Source: Trichostrongylus colubriformis (taxonomy: Eukaryota; Nematoda; Chromadorea; Rhabditida; Trichostrongylidae). Taken from it: a DNA stretch of 64,000 nucleotides. The stretch's first letter is position 1, and each line of letters starts with the position of its first letter. Both the position numbers and the translations under genes were made by a program. The notes beneath the pieces were generated by a model. It ran no database searches. It worked only from the letters and a program-made list of their open reading frames with translations, and had not been told where the DNA came from. The stretch is from NCBI GenBank assembly GCA_963978905.1, contig OZ022260.1, forward strand, positions 10,901,725-10,965,724, given 5' to 3'. Below are positions 9,156-19,399 of the stretch, one piece after another.

Positions 9156-12100
9156 ATGAGTTTTGAAGGAAAGTGGTCCTTGGACAAGAGTGAAAACTTC
9201 GATGAGTACATGAAGGTAAGAATAAGTCAGGGATTGGTATCCTATTAGGGTAGGATATAGCGCAGAGCAATTGGAACGCCGAAGCTATGGGACTCAGCTT
9301 GGGCACTTTTCATGACCTTCCTAGGAATACATATATCCTGTTTAGGAAGTCGGTGTTGGACTGATCACTCGTAAAGCTGCTGCTCATATCAAGGTACAAT
9401 TAGAGATCAAGAAAGAGGTAAGATAGATTCTATTCGCAATTATTTGCCCATGCTATTTATTAGGCCACGAATTGGATTGAAAGTCGTGAAAGGAAGCGGA
9501 GAGGGTCCGAAGAAAGAGGAAGATGCAAAAAATGATCATTTCGTAGTGAACATTTAGGGTTGGAGGCGATAATCAGTGGAAAGACCCGGAAAAAATAATA
9601 AAATTCAAAATACTGTAGGTGGGGCAGAAATTCGCATCACATTCGCATCACTTCGAAGTGCACACACTGACTTTCCGAGTTGTCCGTTTTAGAAATGTCA
9701 TTTGTTGTTTCGTAGAGTGTATTTCATTCATTGGCGATGATGTGAAATAAGTGAAATAACACACAGCAACAAACAAGTAAAACAATCAAATGAAGAATAA
9801 GCGAAAGCGTGAGAAAAAAGTGCGATCACGACTAAAACCCAATTAAGTCACTTTGACGTCTTGGTAAGGTGTCGTGTGCGCTTTGCGGCATCTGCAAGCC
9901 ACTGTAATGCCATGCCGTGAAACCAAAACGGCCTTCCTCCCGGTGTCTTAAGGCCTTAATAATAACACCGATTATAAAAGACTGCGAACTTTACTTCTGG
10001 AGTGGTCATCCGAAATTCGCAAACTGGGTCCAAGTTGTCCTCGTCCACTTTGCAGAAGGGGCTTAGGGACGCGGACAGTAGTGATTTAGTCGATAATGGG
10101 TGACTAATCATGGAGCTTATTGGTTTCTCAACCATTGAAACCACCACTGCAGGGCTGAATATAGACCTTGACTGTTACCACTCTCTTACCAGTGTATTTT
10201 AGTGCTAGCAGTACGGTTCGCTTTGGGAATAACTCAAGGATTTAGTGGCTGACACTCAGAAGGTTACGGAAAGCTCGATACGTTGGGTAAGAGATGCACC
10301 TGGGTAACGGGTGCCAATGGCTCAGGCAGTGTCGCTGACAAGCAAGGCAAAGTACTTTCAGCCGAGGAAGAACGAGTTACGGTATCACAGTAACTAGAGA
10401 GGGGGTGGGGAGGATGGGTATGCAATTTAGAGGGGGTTGACTCTGAAGCTAATACTTTGGTTCAAAAATTCTGTCCCACTTATGACATTCAAAATAAATA
10501 TTTCTTTGAGGCTTACGGCATTCTGGATCAGTGGCATTGAGGTCTTGCCCAGCAAATGCCTTTTTGTTGGCGCTGTAGACGATGACAGTGATTATCTTGT
10601 TGAGTATTGAATTAATACTGAATGAAAAATAATATAGTATTTAGTGTTCAACTGCTTGGAGGTTGTTAACAATTCTTTATCGGCTGACGTTTCGGCGAGT
10701 TCGCTTTCTTCGGAGCCTAAAAGAGGGAATAAGTCAAGTCATGACTTACCCCACCAAATATCTCAGGCATACCTTTCTGAAATTCGATCTCTCCCTGGAA
10801 CACCCGCAAATACTAGCGAAAAACACCGTACCTTCACCAGTGCTTCAGAAAGGTATGCCTGAGATATTTGGTCGGGTAAGTCATGACTTGACTTATTCCC
10901 TCTTTTGGGCTCCGAAGAAGGCGAACTCGCCGAAACGTCAGCCGATAAAGAATTGTTAACAACCTCCAAGCAGTTGAACACTAAATACTACATTTAAAGC
11001 AATGCCGAGGTTCATAGAGAATCGAACATGGCGAAAAAATAATAAATTTTAAAAAATGCTGTAAGTGGGGCGAAATTGTAAACCAACGTAATAGTTCTTA
11101 ATTCGCATTCCAGGTTTTTGCCCATAACTTAGCATCTTTGTAGTAACTTTCGCATTGCGGGCTGCAGCGATTACCAGCAGCTATCGAAAATCAAAAAATA
11201 TCACAGTAATAGTGTTTTTCAAAATGAACACCCCCTATATTTGCCATATCGGCTACGGGCCATAGTCAAGGCTCACTAAACACTAGAATATCTTCAATGC
11301 ATCTTATGTGGAACATTTTCAGGGAGATAAATGGGTCTGCCTCCAAACTTCCACTTTCAAGAACTCTAAACTCGAATTCAAGCTCGGCGAGGTGAGCTTT
11401 CTGACCAAACTAGGAAGCCATCGTTTCTTAACTTTATGGTTTCAGGAATTCGAGGAGACTACCCCTGATGGCCGAAAGTTCAAGGCCATCATTGAACTGG
11501 TTGATGGAAAACTGGTACACAAGCAGACGCCGATTAAGGTAACAGTGTCAGGTGTTTAAGCCTTTTTTTATGAAATTGTGTTAGAAGCTATCCACTGGGG
11601 GGTACTGTCTGGAGAAATTTTGGGGGTGTCATTAGAGGTGCTGCGCTGCTTTTTCAAATAAGGTGAAGATACGAGTGATCAACACCTCCCAAACGTCAAA
11701 AACGTACTATTAGACTGTAGGAATCTTTGTAAATTTATTATTTCCTACTTCTTAAAACCTATTTCTACACTGAAAATTAGTCACCAGCTTTGAAACTAGA
11801 AAATAGTTCCATTGACCATATTTATTCTTATCGATATGGCGAGATATGTTTGTTTTTGTAGAATAGAAAAACAAAATTTCTGTGTAAGTTTTTGAATAAA
11901 AAAATAAAGAATATTAGAAATCAACACGTCCCTATTATAATTTCCTCAGTTTCGTAGTTTGGAATACAAAAATTAGGGAATAACCATTCAAAAGCTCCCT
12001 AAGGAAACCGTCATTTTTACCGCATTACTGGTGATTTGAACAGTCCATAAAAACAGTCAAATTGTTTCGGGAGACCTCTGCATGAGTCTCACTCACCGAA

Positions 12101-15030
12101 CTTTCTGCGAGCTTTAAGAAAACTGCATATCACAAAAATTATCCTACGGCCTAATTGTTACGTAATGTTGCAATACGAGATTTTGCTGAGGATTCCAGTG
12201 CAGCAAAATTTGATTAATTTCAACCACTGAGCATTCGGAAGCCGGATTCAGTCCGTTTGAGGTGCCATCATCATTTTTTGCCTGGCCCCTTTCTCTTTTT
12301 TAGGCAAAATTGCATTATGTCTGCCTCCAGTAGCTCTCGGTAGCTCCTAAAATGTCATAAAAATTGTTATTGATGGCAAAGCTGTCGTTGTCGCTTATCT
12401 CTTGAGTCTTTGGCGTTATCATCCAGTTACTTGCTCTCCTAATGACATGCTAGGATTGGACATTGACCCGGCATTCAGCCGCCACTCATTATCCCAACTA
12501 TATAAAACGCTTCGTCTGTCTATACGTTCGTCCCTCCGTCCGTTCGTCTGTCACAAATAAGTTATTACACGAAAAACGATCTGTTGAGATAAAGACAGGT
12601 TTGGGATCGTTAAGGCATGGGACAAGAAGTAAAGAGCACATATGGACCATGTTAAGCTCCGCCCACTATGGGCGGGGCGTGTACTTAAGTAATCTGTCTT
12701 CAGGAAAAAGGGCAATTTCGATCAACCTACTGACGCACATGGTGTTTCGCGCACAGTGATGTGCGCCAGCCAACTGGTATTCCATAATAGTAAGAAAGGG
12801 ACGGTTATACTCATTTATAAGAGATTGTGATAGAATCACGAATGGACTCGATGGGGCTCCTAATGACTGCAAAGGCACTGAGTGTGCTAAAACAATCGCC
12901 GATGTGGTCGTGGAGCTAAAGTCAAAGAGCAGTGATGTCAGCGATAAGAGCATAACCAAAAAATAGAGAAACAGCTCGTTATATGGCCTGATAGCATGAA
13001 TGAGGTGGGAGGCCCCTTCCATTACCAAAATGATTGTCATAGCTAGTTCTGATTTATATTATAAAAATCGGACCTTGTCAAAACAGGGGAGCGCCAATTA
13101 AAAAATAATTTTGTTTTTATATTTACTTTCATGCACATATCACCAAAAGGCATATTTATACATTTACTTCTGATAGAACAAAAACTGAAAGCATCGGATC
13201 TCTTCTGACCAGAAATTCGGGAAGAGGAATTTTTCAATAGCTTTGTTCAAATTTCACCTGTAAGATTGAGCGACAGCTTCGAGCGAAGTAGCATTGCCTT
13301 GACAAGTAGTCAACTGAGCTCCCATGACATAAAGGATTTCCCCAAGAGCTTTCGTGTTGTTTGCACCCTCTAGCATACTGTTTCATTCGCAAAAATTGGA
13401 CACCTTTTTGAATCAGCTGACCTCAGGGAACCCCGAGAGTTAAGGAATCCTCGACTGATGGGGTCGTACTGGATCGGACAGGAGGGGAGGAAGGGGGTTG
13501 TAACTGCAGAGGTCAGCGATAAGCACTAGAATCTAGACATGAGCAGATGAGAAGCGAAGGGTATTTCACAGCGAAACTGTCTGACGAGAGGTAAAATAAG
13601 TATCTTCTTGCTTTAAGAAAGTACATATAGCAATGAAGCACATTGCAACTATACAATCCGGCAACAGTTACGCCGTTCATACTCTGCGGTGACAGCGGCA
13701 GGGTGTGGCTGCGTGTCTTCGCGCTTCCGCATATTCCACCGTGCTTCATTGCCTACATCGTCTGTGCACCTTCCCCGTACCCTCTACCTTGCTATTTGCT
13801 AACGCAGCCACGTCCTTCCGACGCTGAGCGTGAAGAGGCCTTACTGGCATTGAGAGGTCAAAAAAAGGAGGGTCGTATTTGGTTCCCTTACAGTTAGAGG
13901 GGGGGGTGGTCGTACTGAAGCGGCTATTTTCCTTGACAACTGGGAGTGCCTTGGCTCACCCTCTTCATGCTGCAAAACCTTAGACAACAAATGGTTAATC
14001 TCGGCCAAATATGGACTATGAAAGTCAAGGCGATAAGTAGTGTAACGAGGTAGAAAGATCTGGATGAAATGACAAAAACGCGAGAAGCGGATTCCCCACT
14101 TTACTCCTTTCCTTGACGATGTAGATGTAGACGGTGCCACGCATTCACACCAAGTCGACCAGTGAAGCGTTAACTGAAGTGAAACGCGTGAAGATCGCAG
14201 TAAAAACCCCGAATGTGCGTTTTTGAACACGAGTTCTGCCGAAGATTATCTCTTCGTGACTGCCTTTCTATTTACAGAGCACATCTTTCTCAATTTCTTT
14301 CCTTCGCTGCCTCCTCCCTCCCCTTACGGTGCCCTTAACGGAGCCGATATTTGATGAATGAACCAAATGAATGTACTGATTGACGTCCTACCTAGACATT
14401 TTGCTATCACCATCTCAGGGGCAGTAAACACTACCAAAATGATTCGCATAACTATAAGGTTGGTGCATAATCAACGCGGCTTTTTAATGCTGTGGAATGT
14501 TTTTTGTAGTGGAAATTGACGTTTTAACGACTACTAAATGGGGCATTCTCTTAATGCAATGGTGAAAACGCTCTCGAATAATCATTTAAACACGCTTGTG
14601 CCGAATTTTATCATTGTTTCTGTCAAAAAAAATTAGTGAAAAAAGCCGCATTGTATGCACTAACCCAATAATTCTGATTTACTCAAAAAATCGGACCTCG
14701 TCAATACAGGCAAAGCGTTAAAAATGGATTGCCTTGAGACATGTACGGTAAATAGATATCGGTAAGGTTGCTCAGCCCGATAAACTTAAATGACGTTCTG
14801 CAGGATTATTACGTGATGTGTTCTGGCTTAAAACATCTTATCAAAGCTATCACGACCCACTTTAGAAGACCACTTGTATCATCAGGAGATTTGTTCATCC
14901 TTATTCATAAAATAACTTTCAGCCTGACGACAAGCCATCGGTAATTAAGCGTTGGATCGAGAACGACCGCTTGATCACGACCCTGGAATCTGGAGGGGTG
15001 GTGTGCCGTCGTGAATACGTACGTGAATGA
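9156..15030 (+). CDS. lbp: intracellular fatty-acid-binding protein (LBP family), 5 exons
   Basis: The product is a complete cytosolic lipid-binding protein of 133 aa, the usual FABP length, that would carry fatty acids or related ligands in a beta-barrel. Exons are 9156-9215, 9346-9417, 11323-11391, 11446-11538 and 14923-15030. All introns are phase 0 with GT-AG borders. The N-terminus MSFEGKWSLDKSENFDEYM is the FABP signature strand, followed by VGVGLITRKAAAHIK (helical lid), GDKWVCLQTSTF, EFEETTPDGR and the C-terminal CRREYVRE, where the R-x-Y carboxylate-binding pair is expected. There is no signal peptide, so it belongs to the intracellular group (resembling C. elegans LBP-5/LBP-6) and not the secreted LBP-1 to LBP-3 group. 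Introns 2 and 4 are large (1.9 and 3.4 kb) and filled with elements. Family certain; exact orthologue not assigned. Confidence 0.93.
10682..10718 (-). ncRNA. hammerhead-like motif, left arm
   Basis: This is the minus-strand counterpart of the right-arm motif. GACGTTTCGGCGAGTTCGC on the plus strand is the complement of GCGAACTCGCCGAAACGTC. The arm differs from the right arm by one base next to box 1 (GAAAGCG against GAAGGCG on the motif strand). Confidence 0.45.
10909..10944 (+). ncRNA. hammerhead-like motif, right arm
   Basis: Box 1-like CCGAAGA, stem II GGCG with loop AACT and CGCC, then GAAACGTC. Two positions of box 1 differ from CTGATGA, so activity is doubtful. Confidence 0.45.
13429..13950 (-). 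repeat. dispersed repeat family H, copy 2, interrupted by a MITE
   Basis: This is a reverse-orientation copy whose right edge GCGGCTATTTTCCTTGACAAC matches the left edge of copies 1 and 3. It is interrupted at 13671-13840 by a family G element. Joining the flanks gives CAACAGTTAC followed by TGGCATTGAGAGGTC, which matches uninterrupted copy 3 (complement of GACCTTTGCTATACCAGTAA then CTGTTG). Confidence 0.8.
13671..13840. mobile_element. family G foldback MITE, nested, TTA target
   Basis: The ends are (C)GCCGTTCATACTCTGCGG on the left and the inverted, decayed GCTGAGCGTGAAGAGGCC on the right. Inner blocks GCAGGGTGTGGCTGCG and CGCAGCCACG are also inverted. TTA flanks both sides (13668-13670 and 13841-13843), and the uninterrupted repeat H copies have a single TTA at this point. 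A 3-bp TTA duplication is characteristic of PIF/Harbinger-type elements. Confidence 0.7.
14456..14670. mobile_element. mariner-type MITE
   Basis: The left end reads TAAGGTTGGTGCATAATCAA and the right end, inverted, TATTGGGTTAGTGCATACAA, each followed by GCGGCTTTT. The ends resemble the mariner terminal repeats elsewhere in the window. At 215 bp there is no room for a transposase. Confidence 0.7.
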
Positions 15031-16360
15031 GATATATCTCATCAAAGAGTCTGAAGAAGTGGTTGATTCGTGGTGTCCAAGAAAATTCAAATGTTCGTTT
15101 CATTATGTACGGAAATATTTGTATAAAAAATTAATAACTCAAAAATTTCTTCTTTTATTGCAATCCTTGCCCCTTGCATGGTCAACTCGTTACAAATGGA
15201 GCTTCTCGCTCAAATTATATGCTCATACACATTACTGCCATTGAGGAGCGTGGGGGAGTGAGATGGGGAAGTTTATGAAATTTCATCCGAATAGTTTGCT
15301 GTTATTATATGCATGGCGCATCCTAGCGACAATTTTCTGCTAAGAAATTAGAGAAGTCGCGACAATATTTCGGAATACTTAAATGCCCACTACGCCAACA
15401 ACCGAATAATCGGCCACAATTAAAATTTTACATTTAAATTAAAATAAGATTGGGTTAGGGCCTTATTTAGGCTCACAGAATGATGCCCATTTACGCAGAT
15501 GATGGATATCCACCAGAGTGAAATTTCGGCTGCCCACACTTGCCGACCACATTGCTCTTTCTATCGATCCGCCATACCTGACGGACTCCGATCGCGGAGA
15601 GTCCGACGGCGATGCCGATTCAGCGCCGTTATTTGTTCAAATTCCCTCTGCTTTGTTATGTCGAAAAGCGCTTCGTCTCCACGACAACTGGCACATTTTG
15701 GAGGTTTCGTGGCTTAACCACCTCTTTTTATTCACATTATGGTGCTCGTTGGGCCTTTACGGAACTCGGGAAGGCCAATTGGCCAGAAACCAAACATCAA
15801 CTGGATGACTTTGCGGTAATTAAATACTTTGACAGCTTTGTGATTCCTGAAAGTGAATTCTAACCCGTTGACCTTCTTGATGTTGGACTTGCCGAAAGAA
15901 TTGAGATAGTACCTAATATTGGTGCAAAGAATGGAATGATATACTTAGTAATTATGGTTGATATTTTGAAAGTACAGCGCAAAATTTTCGAGTATTAATT
16001 TTCATCCAGGCTGTAGGTTTGAATTCAGACAACACAGGTAGCGCCTTCTTGAAATTCTATGTTCGACGGGAAATCTGATCTAAATTTGGAAGGGATCGCA
16101 GTGAAAATATTGGTCTAAATTCAAATTCTCGATTACCTCACCGATTTGAGGAGTCCATGCCCATTTTTTTTGTTGACAATTTTTGTCATTTTGAAAAAAA
16201 ATGTACTCATCAACATTACCAATAAAAGTTTTTGACGAGGACTACATTGCACTCAGTGGTATACATAGTATACCGTATGGCTCCTGTCAAAAGTAGAGTT
16301 CTAAATGAAATTACAATACCGCTCACATTTTTTGAAAAATCGACACCTGGGACGGATAAC
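15031..16360. other. intergenic; one unassigned open frame
   Basis: An open frame at 15518-15808 (+, 96 codons) contains an acidic stretch DSDRGESDGDADSAP and reads smoothly through LFVQIPSALLCRKALRLHD. It may be a decayed exon or element fragment, but no family was recognised and no adjoining exon was found. Nothing else was seen. Confidence 0.35.
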
Positions 16361-16491
16361 TGATGAAAAGCTTCTAACTTTTTTCTCATTTTATCCACTT
16401 CAAGCGAAGTGATGACGGCGCATACCGTCGCACCGTCATCACTTCGCTTGAAATGTATAAAATGAGAAAAAATATTAGAAGCTTTTCATCA
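16361..16491. mobile_element. 131-bp hairpin element
   Basis: The arms run TGATGAAAAGCTTCTAA...CACTTCAAGCGAAGTGATGACGG and back, with about 58 paired positions per arm, few mismatches and a loop of about 14 bp (CGCATACCGTCGCA). It is a foldback MITE or hairpin RNA source with no coding content. Confidence 0.75.
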
Positions 16492-17654
16492 GTCTCGATG
16501 TAAGGAGTTCAACGACCTATAAAATGTTGATAAGTAGGTCACTAGCTTCAAGAAGAAAAGGACTCCGGCTTTTTTGGCCCTACATTCACATTTTCAATGG
16601 TTACTCGCCTATGCTCCGCACGAACATCATTTTTCAGTGAACTACCTTCAAGTTTCAGGATACTTTTTTTTACAAAAGCTAACTTTTAAGCATCCTTGGA
16701 AAATGTCTTTTACGATATTTTTGAAAGGTCATTTTGCAGTTCTGAGGTCATTTTGCCAGAATCGATGGTAAACTGAAAAAATCACTCACCGTTCACAGAC
16801 TATTAATTGCGAACTGCAGACATTATCTTAGCTTCCGAATTACAGGCAAGCGTTCCTCCTATAATAAAGCCTCAAACATCAGTGTAGGGTGTATTCTGAA
16901 TGCAAACTATTTTCCTCCCTCATCGCTAAAAAAAACTTCTTTAAGCAATGAGAATCGCATGCTGTCTTCGAAACGCAGATTCTAGGCCTTCTTATATAGC
17001 TATGCTCGGAGAATTCTCTATATCGTGAATTTGGAAAAGATATTAATTCCACACGAAAATGTGAATATGGGCTGAAAACACGCAAACGCGAATGGAATTT
17101 GCACTGCTGTGTTCAGAAGAAAAACTATTGATCAAGGATATAAGAATGACACAAATACAAATATTATTCCGCCATTCCATCCGGAATGAGGTCGAAAGAT
17201 AAGCGCATTTCGAAGAGCAACAGAATTAGGATCTTTTGTCTCAGTTTTATTGTATATTTTGGCACGTGCGGTTAAGTCCGTTGTGTTTGTACCGGCAGAG
17301 AGATTGGAATTCGGTCTTCATGTGTCTTATCACAGCCGGAATCTTCATGCCATCGTTTGACACAACATTGGTTTTTCCGATCTTCTAGCGATCTGCCTTT
17401 GTTTTTATGATGTTTGATCGCTGATGTTTGCTTTATTTTTTAAGCGTTTACTTGTTTCAATCTGCATTACTGCGGTACAGTATTCAGCACTGTCTGCTAC
17501 AATTCTGGACGGTGCACGTCATCAACATTTTCTCGTGGAGCGTTTTCAAAGCACTCTGAAGGATGTCGTTTCAAATAGAAATTCAATCACTTTATTTCAA
17601 ATTTAGAAATTACTGAACATTTAAAAGTTTAGCGTAGAAAATTTTGAACTCTAA

Positions 17655-17868
17655 TTTGGGTTGGTGCATAATTAATGCGGTTTTTTCAACATTTTCATTT
17701 AGCAAAAATGATAATAAAATTCAGCAAAGACGTGTTGAAATGATTATTTGGGAGCGTTTTCGTGATCGCAATCAAGGACCGCTTTCCATTCACTGGTCAT
17801 TGAAACATCTCTTTCTACTACAGAAAAACGAGACGATAAAAAGCCGTAATTAATTATGCACCAATTAT
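17655..17868. mobile_element. mariner-type MITE, second copy
   Basis: The left end TTGGGTTGGTGCATAATTAA and the right end TAATTGGTGCATAATTAATT (read on the minus strand) are terminal inverted repeats close to those at 14456-14670. The 214-bp interior has no transposase motif. Confidence 0.7.
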
Positions 17869-19048
17869 AGCTATTATTTGAATAAAAAGTCCTTGTTAGT
17901 AATAGTCTACTTTTGTTTCCAATATAAGTCAATATACTATCAATATGATCCGTAGTCTAATCATCGTAGTCACCAAGGCCGACGCTGGGTTTTGGAGCCC
18001 TCAGAGTATCTACGCTTTTGAATCCATTTACCGATATGAAGTCTGCGACAGGATCTTGTCCTAATCAAAAGATTAAAGAAATTGGTCCAAATAACTTCAG
18101 GATTTCTGCATAACACGTCCATTTGGATGTGGGCATTGTTGAGAAGGTGAGGTCAAACTGACTTCAGAGGGTATTTGCCTTCTCTTATCTTCTAGGGCTT
18201 CTTTTCAGAGCCTACCCACTTCAGAATGTCCCACTCATTCACCATGTTCGAGCTTTGATGACCATATCAGAGCATGCAATAGAGCTATCTGAGTGATGTG
18301 TTTTATCCGTACTCCACTCGCTCAAGTCATAACATTTGAATATTCTGCAAAAAATTTTGTTTTTGTTGGCTTTTCAGACATTGTATGCTTGTTTATTTAT
18401 GCGCTTAATAACTCTGAGCAAATTAAGCTCGCTGCATACTTACCTTCATGTTGTGACTAATAGTAGACTTGTTATTGTACATATGTTGGTGGCTGCAGCA
18501 GCTGCCTATCAATAAGCCGTCCTCATTTCTTTGAAGGCATATTTCGCATTAGAATTCCTTGTCCAGTCTTTTCTAGTCACACCTTCTCAATGAATTGATC
18601 AATACCGATAATGTCGTCTCCGAGGCATTCCAGACTTTCTTTTTGTTTATGCCATTGAAATTATTGAAGGTTTATCATTGGACTAACAAAGACCCTTTGA
18701 AGAGATGTGTGCACCTTTGTCTTTTTGATCGTATGCATATGTTACACCCGAATGTAATCAAACTTTTGAAAAATAAACAAAAAAGCTTTGGTAAAATAAA
18801 TCTTCTCGTAGAAGCTCGTCGCTCGTTGGATCAATGGGCGAGTTGTTCGGTTTTACACTTCGCTTACCGCCCAACCTCGATTTTTTTACGGTTTTGTAAG
18901 AAAAAGTGTCTTTGTCATTCATGCCAGCCTATCCCAGTATCTGCTATTCACTAAATTCTACCGGATCACCTTATCGTAATATTGGGTCGATACGTATATT
19001 TCCCCTCCGACTTTTTTGTGAGTATCTCACTTACCTTGCCGAGCTTTT
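17869..19048. other. intergenic, no confident feature
   Basis: A 119-codon open frame at 18595-18954 (+) lies just downstream (in mariner orientation) of the transposase fragment at 19049-19399 and may cover its decayed remainder, but I could not align it to transposase motifs. Nothing else was recognised. Confidence 0.3.
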
Positions 19049-19399
19049 CTACTCCACGTACAATCGTCGATCGATTAAGCCGAGTATGGTTGCCATTTCC
19101 CTGGTGGTTAGGTACGGGTCCTGCTCTACGGTGGAACGTGATAGTCCCAAATCCAACTGCATTGGCCGACCGGACCTCGGAGCATTTTTTAGAGAAAAGT
19201 CTCTTCTCTTGAATTTGGAGAACCATGACTTGCATCTTCGCCGTATGAATCCACTATTAGCTTTCTTTGCGTTCCAGCCGAAATCGTGAAGCAAAACCAG
19301 GCAATGGCGCAGGTATATTTTGTCACAGTGGTAATTGTGCGGCATTGTGGCCTGCAAATGCAGGGTGGGTGAGTGGTAGTCAGTATGAAAGTGTATCAT
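19049..19399 (-). pseudogene. mariner transposase N-terminal fragment
   Basis: The minus-strand frame contains WFSKFKRRDFSLKNAPRSGRP, the conserved linker after the first helix-turn-helix of mariner transposases, then a TREMATILG-type second helix. A second frame (18966-19235, minus) continues with STIVRGVEKLGKVSE, so there is at least one frameshift. The catalytic D,D34D region was not found downstream. It is a dead remnant of a different mariner lineage from the one at 39821-41085. Confidence 0.75.

Larger units (their letters stand above)
10635..10990. mobile_element. inverted pair of 147-bp repeats, each with a hammerhead-like motif (PLE terminal-repeat type)
   Basis: The left arm 10635-10781 and right arm 10844-10990 are inverted copies of each other. 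They start at TAGTATTTAGTGTTCAACTGC and run inward to AGGCATACCTTTCTGAA. The spacer is 62 bp. Each arm contains CCGAAGA, GGCG/AACT/CGCC, GAAACGTC, the same architecture as the motif after the PLE at 1854-1893. I infer this to be two PLE-type terminal repeats left in inverted orientation inside intron 2 of the FABP gene. No RT coding remains here. Confidence 0.6.
11539..14922. other. large intron 4 of the FABP gene
   Basis: This 3.4-kb intron holds a (CGTC/CGTT)-rich stretch at about 12513-12552, a family H repeat with a nested MITE (13429-13950) and a mariner-type MITE (14456-14670). The open frame on the minus strand at 13841-14230 (129 codons) overlaps repeat H and resembles no protein I recognise. 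Confidence 0.6.
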
